Shown here piece by piece: positions 8,523 through 16,669 of a stretch of 64,000 nucleotides of DNA; position 1 is the first letter of the stretch, and each line of letters starts with the position of its first letter. Made by a program: the position numbers and the translations under genes. The notes under the pieces are model-generated. The model was not told the DNA's origin, made no database searches, and was given only the letters and a program-made list of their open reading frames with translations. This DNA comes from Rhizobium sp. ASV8 (lineage in GTDB: Bacteria > Pseudomonadota > Alphaproteobacteria > Rhizobiales > Rhizobiaceae), in NCBI RefSeq assembly GCF_016429255.1, contig NZ_JAELUG010000006.1, forward strand, positions 1 to 64,000. Direction: 5' to 3'.

Positions 8523-9326
8523 ATGCAAGACCAAATCAATCTCGGAGCTCTGCTCGACACCATGCGCCGGAGCCCGCCGCTGGTGCAATGCATCACCAAT
8601 TTCGTGGCAATGAATATCGCCGCCAACGTGATGCTTGCCGCCGGCGCCTCACCCGCCATGGTCCATGCCGAAGAAGAAGCCGGCGAGTTCGCCGCCATCT
8701 CCGGAGCGCTCACGATCAACATCGGTACGCTCTCGGCCGGCTGGCTCGCGGGCATGCTTGCGGCCGCACGTTCGGCAAATCAGGCAGGCAAGCCCTGGGT
8801 TCTCGATCCGGTGGCGCATTATGCAACCGGATTCCGCCGTGGGGCAGTCACGCAATTGCTTGAGTTGCGGCCGACGATCATCCGTGGCAACGCCTCTGAA
8901 ATCATAGCCCTTACCGGTGGCAATAGCCGCGGTCAGGGCGTCGACAGCCGCGATCCTGTCGACATGGCAGAGGATTCGGCGAGACAGCTCGCCAGCCGGC
9001 ATGGATGCGTGGTCGCAGTGACCGGTGCGACCGACTTCGTGACCGATGGCCACAAGGCGCAACGCATAGAAGGCGGGTCGCCGCTGATGCCCCGGATTAC
9101 CGCACTCGGCTGCTCGTTGACCTGCCTTGTCGGAGCTTTCGCCGCAACCGCACCCGACAACCCGTTCGACGCGACGGTCGCCGCCCTCGCCGTCTTTGGC
9201 GTTGCAGGAGAGCAGGCTGGATCAGTTGCTGATGGCCCGGGTTCCTTCTCCTGGCGCTTTCTCGACGCGCTGGCCGCCCTTGACGCGGAGACGCTCACTA
9301 CCAAGGCGAGGATCGTCGCAGCATGA
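8523..9326 (+). CDS. thiM: hydroxyethylthiazole kinase
   Basis: ThiM phosphorylates the thiazole moiety 4-methyl-5-hydroxyethylthiazole so it can be joined to HMP-PP during thiamine salvage. The 267-residue protein has the family N-terminus (SPPLVQCITNFVAMNIAANV), the ATP/substrate segment KPWVLDPVAHYATGFR, RPTIIRGNASEIIAL, and the C-terminal glycine-rich catalytic loop, here TALGCSLTCLVGAF with Cys in the usual position. The start at 8523 follows AGGGG by 4 bases; a Met 17 codons upstream falls inside the riboswitch expression platform and is unlikely. Its stop overlaps thiE by 4 bases. Confidence 0.96.
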   Translation: MQDQINLGALLDTMRRSPPLVQCITNFVAMNIAANVMLAAGASPAMVHAEEEAGEFAAISGALTINIGTLSAGWLAGMLAAARSANQAGKPWVLDPVAHYATGFRRGAVTQLLELRPTIIRGNASEIIALTGGNSRGQGVDSRDPVDMAEDSARQLASRHGCVVAVTGATDFVTDGHKAQRIEGGSPLMPRITALGCSLTCLVGAFAATAPDNPFDATVAALAVFGVAGEQAGSVADGPGSFSWRFLDALAALDAETLTTKARIVAA

Positions 9327-9958
9327 AAAATTTCGACCTCTCCCTTTATCTCGTTCTCGATCCTGTGCTCTGCGCTGACATCGGCATGATCGAAACCGCG
9401 CGCGCTGCCGTTGCCGGCGGCGCAACGATCGTCCAGCTGCGCGACAAACACGCCTCGACCACGACCATGATCGAGACGGGAATCGCCCTCAAACAGGTGC
9501 TCGCCGGAAGCGGCGCGCGCCTCATTGTCAATGACGATGTCGAGGCAGCCATCGCAATTGGCGCGGATGGCCTGCATATCGGGCAGGAAGATCTGAACGC
9601 CCAGGACGCCCGCCGCATGATCGGCCCCGACATGATTCTCGGCCTTTCTGTAGAGACCGAAGCTCTCGCCTCGGCAATCAACGCCGAAATCGTCGACTAT
9701 GCCGGCATAGGCCCGGTCTTTGCGACACCGACCAAGCCGGATCACAAGCAGCCTATCGGCTTTGATGGTCTTGCCCGGATCATCGAGCTTTGCCCGGTTC
9801 CGACTGTCGCTATCGGTGGCCTGAAGGCGAACCACGTTGCTGAGGCGCTGACGGCAGGCGCGGAAGGAGTCGCGATGGTTTCGGCCATCTGCGGTCAGCC
9901 CGATCCGAAGGCTGCGACAATCCCCATCGCCAATGCCATCAAGGAGGCCCGCAAATGA
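9323..9958 (+). CDS. thiE: thiamine-phosphate synthase
   Basis: ThiE condenses HMP-PP with thiazole phosphate to give thiamine monophosphate. The 211-residue TIM barrel shows the family motifs: GGATIVQLRDKHAS near residue 33, RLIVNDDVEAAIAIGADGLHIGQED with the Mg/pyrophosphate-binding acidic residues, and VDYAGIGPVFATPTKPDHK plus AIGGL for the phosphate site. It is coupled by ATGA overlaps to both thiM and thiD, so the three salvage enzymes are made together under the upstream TPP riboswitch. Confidence 0.96.
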   Translation: MKNFDLSLYLVLDPVLCADIGMIETARAAVAGGATIVQLRDKHASTTTMIETGIALKQVLAGSGARLIVNDDVEAAIAIGADGLHIGQEDLNAQDARRMIGPDMILGLSVETEALASAINAEIVDYAGIGPVFATPTKPDHKQPIGFDGLARIIELCPVPTVAIGGLKANHVAEALTAGAEGVAMVSAICGQPDPKAATIPIANAIKEARK

Positions 9959-10776
9959 TCCGCAATGTCCTGTCCATCGCCGGTTCCGATCCTTCCGGCG
10001 GCGCCGGTATTCAGGCCGATCTCAAAACATTCTCGGCTCTCGGCGTTTACGGAATGGCAGCCCTGACGGCGTTGACGGCGCAGAATACGCAGGGCGTTTC
10101 CGGAGTTCATCCGGTGCCTCCCGCATTCGTCGGCGATCAGATCGAGGCGATCTTTGCCGAGATACGCGTGGATGCCGTCAAGATCGGCATGATCGCAAAT
10201 GCAGCGATTGCAGCCGTCGTTGCCGACATTTTGAAGCGGCATCCCGATGTTCCGGTTGTGCTCGATCCCGTTATGATCGCCAAGGGCGGCGCGGCTCTTC
10301 TTGCGGCTGATGCCGTCGACGTCCTGAGCCGTCGATTGCTGCCGCTTGCGACCGTCGTGACGCCGAACCTGCCGGAGGCAGCCTCCCTGCTGCACGAGGC
10401 CGAAGCAACGAGCCGGGAGGATATGGCGCGCCAGGCACTCGCGCTCTCAAAACTCGGTCCCGTCGCCGTGCTCGTCAAGGGTGGCCATCTCGACGGTAAC
10501 GAGAGCCCCGACGTGCTGGCAAGTGGCGGAAACATCACCTGGTTCGAGGCCGACCGGTTGCCGACCAAGAACACGCATGGAACCGGATGCACCCTTTCCA
10601 GTGCGATTGCGGCCGAGATCGCCAAAGGCTCGCCGCTTCAGCAAGCCATTGCCTCGGCCAAGGACTATCTCGCCCGGGCGGTTGCCGCTGCGAGCCAGCT
10701 TTCGGTCGGTAGCGGCCATGGGCCCGTACAGCATTTCCATGCGCTATGGGCAGACAATGAAGGAGTAAGGAAATGA
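9955..10776 (+). CDS. thiD: hydroxymethylpyrimidine/phosphomethylpyrimidine kinase
   Basis: ThiD phosphorylates HMP to HMP-P and then HMP-PP, the second substrate of ThiE. The 273-residue ribokinase-fold protein starts with the family signature NVLSIAGSDPSGGAGIQADLKTF (split here only by reading), has VVLDPVMIAKGGAALL in the middle, VVTPNLPEAASLL, and the catalytic anion hole TKNTHGTGCTLSSAIAAE near residue 204. Length is normal. It overlaps thiE and the following dehydrogenase gene by 4 bases each. Confidence 0.96.
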   Translation: MIRNVLSIAGSDPSGGAGIQADLKTFSALGVYGMAALTALTAQNTQGVSGVHPVPPAFVGDQIEAIFAEIRVDAVKIGMIANAAIAAVVADILKRHPDVPVVLDPVMIAKGGAALLAADAVDVLSRRLLPLATVVTPNLPEAASLLHEAEATSREDMARQALALSKLGPVAVLVKGGHLDGNESPDVLASGGNITWFEADRLPTKNTHGTGCTLSSAIAAEIAKGSPLQQAIASAKDYLARAVAAASQLSVGSGHGPVQHFHALWADNEGVRK

Positions 10777-11537
10777 GCCTGCCAATAAAGGACCAGATCG
10801 TCATCGTCTCAGGCGCGGGACGCGGTTTCGGCGCCGCAATCGCCACGGCCTTCGCCCGCGAAGGTGCCAAGGTCGCGATCAACTATCGAGCAAGCCGCCA
10901 ACAGGCAGAAGCTCTTGCCGAGAAGCTTGGCAGCGGCGCAAAAGCCTTTCAGGCAGATATGCGCAGTCTTGCCGAAACGGAGCGGCTCGTCGAAGAGGTG
11001 ACGGCTCATTTCGGCGCACCGACGACGGTGGTGCATAACGCCCTTGCCGATTTCAGCTTCAACGGCGATGCCCGCTCGAAATTGGACGCCTTGAGCTGGT
11101 CCGAGATGACGACGCAGCTCGAGACGGCCCTCCAGGGTGCGCTCAACCTCATCCAGGCGACGCGGTCGGCAATGGAGCGCGCGGCATTTGGCCGGGTTGT
11201 GACGATCGGCACGAACCTCTTCCAGAACCCGGTCGTGCCGTATCACGATTACACGGCGGCAAAGGCGGCGTTGTTGTCGCTGACGCGCACGGCTGCAGCC
11301 GAACTCGGGCCGCTCGGCATTACCGTCAACATGGTCTCGGGCGGGCTGCTGCGCACGACGGATGCCAGCAGTGCCACCCCGGAAGCAGTCTTCGACATCA
11401 TCGCCGCCAATACGCCTCTTCGCCGCGTCACGACGCCGGAAGAAGCTGCCGACGCGGTTCTGTTCTTCGCAAGCCCGTGGGCTCGTGCCGTTACCGGGCA
11501 GAACCTCATCGTCGATGGCGGGCTAGTCTTCGGCTAA
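10773..11537 (+). CDS. short-chain dehydrogenase/reductase coupled to thiD
   Basis: The 254-residue protein has a Rossmann fold with the cofactor motif SGAGRGFGAAIA (residues 13-24), HNAL at 89-91 where NNAG is usual, and Tyr160-x3-Lys164 (YTAAK). The catalytic Ser expected 13 residues before the Tyr is Thr147, followed by Asn148. Basic residues after strand 2 (NYRASRQ) favour NADPH. It would be annotated as a 3-oxoacyl-ACP reductase, but the FabG role is unsupported. Its ATG overlaps the thiD stop, so it belongs to the thiamine operon and may act on a thiamine precursor or salvage product; that is inference. A terminator follows at 11550. Confidence 0.88.
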   Translation: MSLPIKDQIVIVSGAGRGFGAAIATAFAREGAKVAINYRASRQQAEALAEKLGSGAKAFQADMRSLAETERLVEEVTAHFGAPTTVVHNALADFSFNGDARSKLDALSWSEMTTQLETALQGALNLIQATRSAMERAAFGRVVTIGTNLFQNPVVPYHDYTAAKAALLSLTRTAAAELGPLGITVNMVSGGLLRTTDASSATPEAVFDIIAANTPLRRVTTPEEAADAVLFFASPWARAVTGQNLIVDGGLVFG

Positions 11538-11549
11538 TACAAAAAATGG

Positions 11550-11578
11550 AAAGGCGCCGACCATCGGTCGACGCCTTT
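11550..11578. terminator. bidirectional hairpin between the thi operon and uppP
   Basis: AAAGGCG-C-CGACC pairs with GGTCG-A-CGCCTTT around ATC, with one internal mismatch. A-rich bases lie to the left (AAAAAATGG) and pyrimidines to the right. It therefore suits both convergent transcripts, with the better T tract on the minus strand. Confidence 0.75.
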
Positions 11579-11613
11579 CTCCTAATTTCCTGGTCCGATA
11601 TGAATTTCGAGGC

Positions 11614-12486
11614 TCAGGCCCACCCCATGGTCAGCACGCCAAAGAGGATAACCACACCCAGGACGACACGGTAGACCACGAAGGGCCAGGTGGAGAAGCG
11701 CTCCAGGAAGCGCATCAACCCCCAGATTGTGATGAAGGACGAGATGCTGCCGACGATCAGTCCGACGATGAGAATGGACCAGGCTTCCATCGGAATGTGA
11801 GCCTTGTAGAGCGTGAACAATTCCTTCAGGCCGGCAAGCGCAATCGCCGGTAATCCCAGCAGGAACGAGAAGCGGGCCGCCTCCTCGCGTTTCAGACCGA
11901 GGAAAAGTGCGCCGGTCAAGGTGGAGCCGGAGCGCGAAACGCCGGGCACGAGCGCGCCGACCTGGGTGATGCCGACGAAGAGCGCATCGACCAGTGTCAT
12001 CTGCTCGATATTCTTTCTGTGGCGGCTATACAATTCGGCAACGGCCAACAGCACGCCCATGACGACGCAGGCGATGCCGATGACCCAGAGGCTGCGGAAC
12101 GACGTGCCGCAGGCGTTGAGCGACGATGACAGCAACAGGCCGACGATGACGATGGGGATCGTTGCGATGATGATGGCGATGGCAAGCCGCATGGCGGGTG
12201 AGCCCCAATCCCTGCGTTTGATGGCATCGAGCGAGCCGAAGGTGACGTAGCGGACATCGCTCCAGAAATAGGAAATGATTGCTGCGAGTGCGGCCAGCTG
12301 CATTGCAGCCGAAAACGCCGAGCCGGGATCCTGCCAGCCAAGCAGGGCTGGCACGAGGCGCATATGCGCGGTGGAGGAGACAGGCAGGAGTTCCGTCAAA
12401 CCCTGCACAACTCCCAGAACGGCAATTTTGGCATAGCCCAGGGCGACAAAGCCCGTGTCCACGCCTTGCGTACAAACATCAGCCAC
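11614..12486 (-). CDS. uppP: undecaprenyl-diphosphatase UppP (BacA)
   Basis: UppP is an inner-membrane enzyme that dephosphorylates undecaprenyl diphosphate to recycle the carrier lipid for peptidoglycan and surface polysaccharides; overproduction gives bacitracin tolerance. The protein has about eight hydrophobic helices and both family motifs, QGLTELLPVSSTAHMRL near the N-terminus and GALVPGVSRSGSTLTGAL in the second half, with the catalytic Glu, Ser and Arg. Start choice is uncertain: no ATG is available, and GTG at 12486 with GAGGA 9 bases upstream gives 290 residues; GTG codons at 12522 or 12462 are alternatives. It is single, convergent with the thi operon. Confidence 0.93.
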   Translation of the reverse strand: MADVCTQGVDTGFVALGYAKIAVLGVVQGLTELLPVSSTAHMRLVPALLGWQDPGSAFSAAMQLAALAAIISYFWSDVRYVTFGSLDAIKRRDWGSPAMRLAIAIIIATIPIVIVGLLLSSSLNACGTSFRSLWVIGIACVVMGVLLAVAELYSRHRKNIEQMTLVDALFVGITQVGALVPGVSRSGSTLTGALFLGLKREEAARFSFLLGLPAIALAGLKELFTLYKAHIPMEAWSILIVGLIVGSISSFITIWGLMRFLERFSTWPFVVYRVVLGVVILFGVLTMGWA

Positions 12487-12859
12487 GTTTCGAAATCCTC
12501 GGTTCTCTTGGGGGCTCTGCACCGGAACGGTGCGATGAACTTCGCTGCGAAACAGTTTTCAGACGAAAGATTGGCAGGCGCTATCGGACGCCTGGCCGGT
12601 CTCTCGCCCGGAATCGAGGCGGACCATAATTGCGCAGGCTGAACTCTATCTGAAATTGTCGGTGCAGTTTTCCAAGATTCGGAAGACGCGGCGCTCCGGG
12701 GCAGGATCGGCGGGATTATCGGATTGGTCACAAGCGGATGATCGCGCTGGATACAGCATGGACCTTCGTCCCACCTACGAATGTCACGCCATGCTGGAGA
12801 TCGGGAAGCTTATTCGGCAGACAAGGCGCCGGTCGTGGGCCTGCTCGCGCCAAGAGCGA
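12487..12859. other. intergenic stretch, nothing recognised
   Basis: About 370 bases separate uppP from the next gene. No frame here has a ribosome site and a domain, no tRNA-like cloverleaf was seen, and no strong hairpin with a T tail is visible. It probably contains the uppP promoter near its left end. Confidence 0.35.
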
Positions 12860-13222
12860 TCAGCGCAATGCGCGCTTCTGAGTATCGCCCATCACCGAGA
12901 AAACGCGCTTGATGAATGCCTCGCCATCGAACTGCCGCGCGGCGCCTTCAGTCACATGTTCCGGACGATCGAAGATAAATGCCTCAAGGTTGACGATCGG
13001 CAACTTCAGCCGGGTTCGCACCTCCCCGATCATTGCCGTGTGAGTAACGACGACCTGACAGCCGTTCGGCTCGAACCATTCCTGAATCCCGTTGGACGGT
13101 ATAGCGGTTACCGACAGACCGCGCTCCGAAAGGACCGAGCCTATACGCGTGGCCGCCTGCTGATTGTCGAGGCATATCAGGACGTCGGTCTGCGAAGGGG
13201 ATGGCGAATCGTCTGAATGCAT
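12860..13222 (-). CDS. uncharacterised protein, possibly a degenerate receiver domain
   Basis: I do not recognise this 120-residue protein. It starts with a polar segment and then a strand-helix pattern (TDVLICLDNQQAATRIGSVL, then GLSVTAIPSNG, VVVTHTAM, LPIVNLEAFIFD) that resembles the alternating fold of response-regulator receivers. It lacks the acidic pocket and a phospho-acceptor Asp, so any link to two-component signalling is tentative. The ATG at 13222 follows GAGAGG by 7 bases; a TTG one codon earlier is less likely. It stands alone; upstream, GTAAC and GTTAC at 13267-13291 form an inverted repeat with a 15-base spacer that could be an operator. Confidence 0.65.
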   Translation of the reverse strand: MHSDDSPSPSQTDVLICLDNQQAATRIGSVLSERGLSVTAIPSNGIQEWFEPNGCQVVVTHTAMIGEVRTRLKLPIVNLEAFIFDRPEHVTEGAARQFDGEAFIKRVFSVMGDTQKRALR

Positions 13223-13524
13223 CAAGCAGCCTCTCGTTCGAGATGACGCAATATACCGATTCGGACGTAACGCAGTGTTATAAGTTGTTACATTTTGTTT
13301 CAGGAAAATGACGGATTAAGCCGGCGCGAATTTGCGAGAAATTACCTCTCAAATCAGTTAGGGAAATTTCGGCAACGAATTGAAATTACGAAATAAATAA
13401 AAAACTGATCTTCAACATCGGCAATTGGAACCGTGCTAAAGCGTATGATCGCGACGTAATATAGCTGTCGTGATTATGTGCATCGCAGTTCCAGCATGCA
13501 GCAACGCCACGAAACACGACCGGC
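13223..13524. other. AT-rich intergenic region
   Basis: About 300 bases are noticeably AT-richer than the flanks (for instance ACGAAATAAATAAAAAACTG near 13388). They hold the promoter side of the small unknown gene and the 3' flank of the large flavoenzyme gene. One dyad, GTAAC-N15-GTTAC at 13267-13291, is the only regulatory-looking element I saw. No gene is recognised. Confidence 0.4.
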
Positions 13525-15567
13525 TCATAACAAGGAGCAATAGCGCAGCGCGTCGTAAATGGCGGCGTGGATATTGCGGCTCGATATAGCATCGCCGATG
13601 CGGATCAGATCGAAAGCGCCCGTCGCATTCTTCTCCGGCAAAGGTGCCCTACGCGCAATCAGGGCCGGATAGTCGACAGCTCCGAAATTGTGCGAGAGCG
13701 GCTTTAGCTCAAGATAAAGCTCATCGTTCGCCATCGTTCCGTGCTCGACCACGACCTGGGACACGCGGCGTTCCCATTGCGTCTGCTCGGAAAAATCGGA
13801 TCCCAGCACCGCCACCAGCGCATTGCCGTCGCGCCGCACCGATTTCAACCGGGTATTGATGGTGACCCGCACATTCTTTTCCGCAAAGCTCTTCGCGTAG
13901 GGCACATGGTTCATGCCACCCATTTCAGGAGCAAAGAAACGCTCCGGCGAGACCAGCTCCAGCTCGGCACCGCTATTGGCAATGACTTCGGCTGCCGACA
14001 TGCCAGGATGTCCGCCATTGTCGTCATAGAGCAGAACCTGGCCCTCGGGCTTCACGGCCCCGGCCAGAATATCCCAGGAAGACGTGATCAGATTGTCGCC
14101 GCCATCCAGTTCGGGGGATTGTGCGATGCCGCCGGTCGCCACCACGACGATATCAGGCTCGAATGCCAAAACGTCATCCGCACCGGCATAGACATCGTAA
14201 TGGATCGCAACGCCGAGACGCTCCAGCTCCGAAAGCCGCCAGTCGACGATCCCGATCATTTCCTTGCGGCGTGGATTGCGAGCAAGCAGGTTTACCTGGC
14301 CGCCGGCTTTGCTGCTCGCTTCGAGCAGAGCGACGACGTGACCTCGCTCGGCAAGCACGCGCGCCGCCTCCAGCCCCGCGGGACCTGCGCCGATGACGAC
14401 GGCCTTGCGGGATATCGGCGCTTTCTCGATCTGATGCGGCATATCGGCTTCACGGCCGGTGGCCGCATTGTGAATACAGAGTGCCTCGCCGCCCTCATAG
14501 ATGCGATCAAGACAGTAGGTCGCGCCAACGCAAGGGCGAATATGGGCCTCCTGCCCCGACATGATCTTGTTGACGATATGCGGATCGGCGATATGGGCGC
14601 GCGTCATACCCACCATATCGAGCTTGCCTTCGGCGATCGCATGCCGTGCAGTGGCGACATCGCCGATGCGCGCGGCATGAAAGACCGGGAATTTGGTCGC
14701 TGCCCTCACCTCGCCGGCAAAGTCCAGATGCGGCGCCGATGCCATTCCCTGGATCGGGATGACCTTGTTGAGCGCCACATCGCTGTCGATATGGCCGCGA
14801 ATGATGTTGAGGAAATCGATGTTTCCCGAACCTGCCAGGCGCCTGGCAATCTCGACACCTTCCTCCTTCGAAAGGCCTTTTCCCCAGTCCTCGTCTGCGA
14901 CTAGCCTGATGCCAACGATGAAATCCGGACCGACTGCCTTGCGGATCGCCTCGGTCACCAGCATCGAGAAGCGCATGCGGTTGTCGAGCGAGCCACCGAA
15001 CTCGTCCTCGCGCCGGTTCGTTGCGGGCGACCAGAAGCCATCGGTCAGATGGCCGTAAGCCTCGAGCTCGATACCGTCGAGACCGGCGGCCTGCATCCGC
15101 TGGGCAGCAGCGGCAAAATCGCCGATGATGCGCTCGATATCCCAGTCTTCGATGGCTTTGGGAAAAGCCCGGTGCGCCGGCTCCCGAAGCGGTGACGGCG
15201 CAAGCACTGGGAGCCAATCTCCCTTGTTCCATCCAGTGCGACGACCGAGATGGGTTAACTGGATCATCACGGCAGCACCGAACTCGTGACAGTCATCGGC
15301 AAGCCTCTTCAGCCACGGCACGATCTCGTCCTTGTAGGCATGGAGATTGCCGAAGGCCGGTGGCGAGTCCGCAGAGACAACTGCCGATCCTGCCGTCATG
15401 GTCAGTGCAATGCCGCCTTTTGCCTTTTCGCGATGATAGAGCCTGTAACGATCCGTCGGCATACCCTCTTCGGAATAGGCCGGTTCATGCGCGGTCGACA
15501 TGATACGGTTCTTCAGCGTGAGATGCTTAAGCTGATAGGGTTGGAGCAACGGATCATTTGAGGTCAT
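13525..15567 (-). CDS. FMN/FAD NADH:flavin oxidoreductase, N-methylproline or dimethylglycine demethylase type
   Basis: The 680-residue protein has the two-part build of the trimethylamine-dehydrogenase/2,4-dienoyl-CoA-reductase family. An FMN-binding TIM barrel (about residues 5-345, with GAAVMIQLTHLGRR and the GHLTDGFWSPATNRR segment) is followed by a cysteine cluster (C-x5-C-x12-C near residues 350-370) for an iron-sulfur centre. A C-terminal FAD/NAD-binding half follows, with VIGAGPAGLEAARVLAERG and VVVATGG. The sequence is most like the DgcA/StcD branch, which demethylates dimethylglycine or N-methylproline in betaine/stachydrine breakdown. The exact substrate is not readable. An EamA transporter lies 79 bases upstream on the same strand, perhaps an operon governed by the divergent LysR gene. 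Confidence 0.88.
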   Translation of the reverse strand: MTSNDPLLQPYQLKHLTLKNRIMSTAHEPAYSEEGMPTDRYRLYHREKAKGGIALTMTAGSAVVSADSPPAFGNLHAYKDEIVPWLKRLADDCHEFGAAVMIQLTHLGRRTGWNKGDWLPVLAPSPLREPAHRAFPKAIEDWDIERIIGDFAAAAQRMQAAGLDGIELEAYGHLTDGFWSPATNRREDEFGGSLDNRMRFSMLVTEAIRKAVGPDFIVGIRLVADEDWGKGLSKEEGVEIARRLAGSGNIDFLNIIRGHIDSDVALNKVIPIQGMASAPHLDFAGEVRAATKFPVFHAARIGDVATARHAIAEGKLDMVGMTRAHIADPHIVNKIMSGQEAHIRPCVGATYCLDRIYEGGEALCIHNAATGREADMPHQIEKAPISRKAVVIGAGPAGLEAARVLAERGHVVALLEASSKAGGQVNLLARNPRRKEMIGIVDWRLSELERLGVAIHYDVYAGADDVLAFEPDIVVVATGGIAQSPELDGGDNLITSSWDILAGAVKPEGQVLLYDDNGGHPGMSAAEVIANSGAELELVSPERFFAPEMGGMNHVPYAKSFAEKNVRVTINTRLKSVRRDGNALVAVLGSDFSEQTQWERRVSQVVVEHGTMANDELYLELKPLSHNFGAVDYPALIARRAPLPEKNATGAFDLIRIGDAISSRNIHAAIYDALRYCSLL

Positions 15568-15646
15568 GTGGTTTCCATTGCCTCCTTCGAAACCAGGGAT
15601 CTAAGTCCGCATCTTTGCCGAGACCGCAGCCGATGGCTATAGTTTT

Positions 15647-16555
15647 CTAGACTGGTGCACGAGCGCGGCGGCCATGCCGCAGATCGGCAGCCGTATGCCA
15701 GACGATCGTCGCAAAGATGATCGCGCCGCCGACAAAGGTTGCAACAGGCGGCTTCTCCGAAAAGAAGAGCCAAACCCAAAACGGCGTCAGCACGATCTCC
15801 ATCGAACCAATGAGCGCAGCGTCCGCGGCAGGCATCCGCTTCGATCCAAACAGGAATAGAACAAACGCGAGCGCGAAATTCGTCGCCCCGAACGCCGCAA
15901 GCATCAACCAGTTGTAGGTATCGAGCGAAGCCGTCGACGCGAAAGGCACGAAGACGACGAATGTGAGAAAGCCGCTGACGATGCTGGAAGGAAGGATCGG
16001 CACGCTGCGGTCCATGCGCGGAATGACGATGATGAAGGCAAAGGTTACCGTCATCCCCAGGGCCAGCAGGTCGCCAACGCCCGTGCCGCCGCCAATCGAG
16101 GAGGCTACGATGACGGCGACGCCGACCAGGCAGATAGCGCCGGCCACCAAAGTTCTCTTCGCCACCCGCTCCTTCAGCATCACCCAGCTCAGAACGGCTG
16201 CGATGAAAGGTGCTGTCGCGTAGATCATGGTGACATTCGCGACCGTAGTCATATAGAGCGCGCCGATGAAGCAGGCTTGGCTAAGCGCCTGGCAGACGAT
16301 CATTGCAATGCCGGCGGGATGAAAGATGGAGCTCCACTGGCGCCGCGAGAAGCCTCCCTCAAGGAAAAAGCTCGGGACAATCAGGAAAATGCCGCCAAGC
16401 AGCGACCTCCAGGCGATGGCCGTCCATATGTCCGCGGTCAGAAGACGCGCGTAAATGCCGCTGCAGCTCCATGCCAGCGTTGCCAAAACCACTAGGAGAA
16501 CGCCCCTCTCGTAATCGCTGGCGGACGCAGAGCGGGTCGGGAACTGAAAGGTCAT
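15647..16555 (-). CDS. EamA/DMT-family inner-membrane transporter
   Basis: The 302-residue protein has ten predicted membrane helices in two EamA repeats, with the family-typical ATLAWSCSGIYARLLTADIWTAIAWRS opening (read in pieces) and AALIGSMEIVLTPFWVWLFFSE near the end of the second repeat. Members export amino acids or metabolites or import them; direction and substrate are unknown. It sits between the demethylase-type flavoenzyme and a divergent LysR gene 114 bases away, which suggests uptake or efflux of that enzyme's substrate or product. Confidence 0.88.
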   Translation of the reverse strand: MTFQFPTRSASASDYERGVLLVVLATLAWSCSGIYARLLTADIWTAIAWRSLLGGIFLIVPSFFLEGGFSRRQWSSIFHPAGIAMIVCQALSQACFIGALYMTTVANVTMIYATAPFIAAVLSWVMLKERVAKRTLVAGAICLVGVAVIVASSIGGGTGVGDLLALGMTVTFAFIIVIPRMDRSVPILPSSIVSGFLTFVVFVPFASTASLDTYNWLMLAAFGATNFALAFVLFLFGSKRMPAADAALIGSMEIVLTPFWVWLFFSEKPPVATFVGGAIIFATIVWHTAADLRHGRRARAPV

Positions 16556-16669
16556 TTTAGGGGACTCAAGATGAGATGGTGACTGAATGTCACGTGTGTG
16601 CGCCGATATTTGACATCAGGCAAACGAATAGTAGAGATAGTAGCTATCAGAAATATTTGTGGCCCTTTC

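Noticed and set aside
13741..14904. Plus-strand frame of 387 codons
   Set aside because: It is antisense to the recognised flavoenzyme gene, has no domain and a His/Arg/Asp-rich composition typical of antisense frames in high-GC rhizobial DNA.
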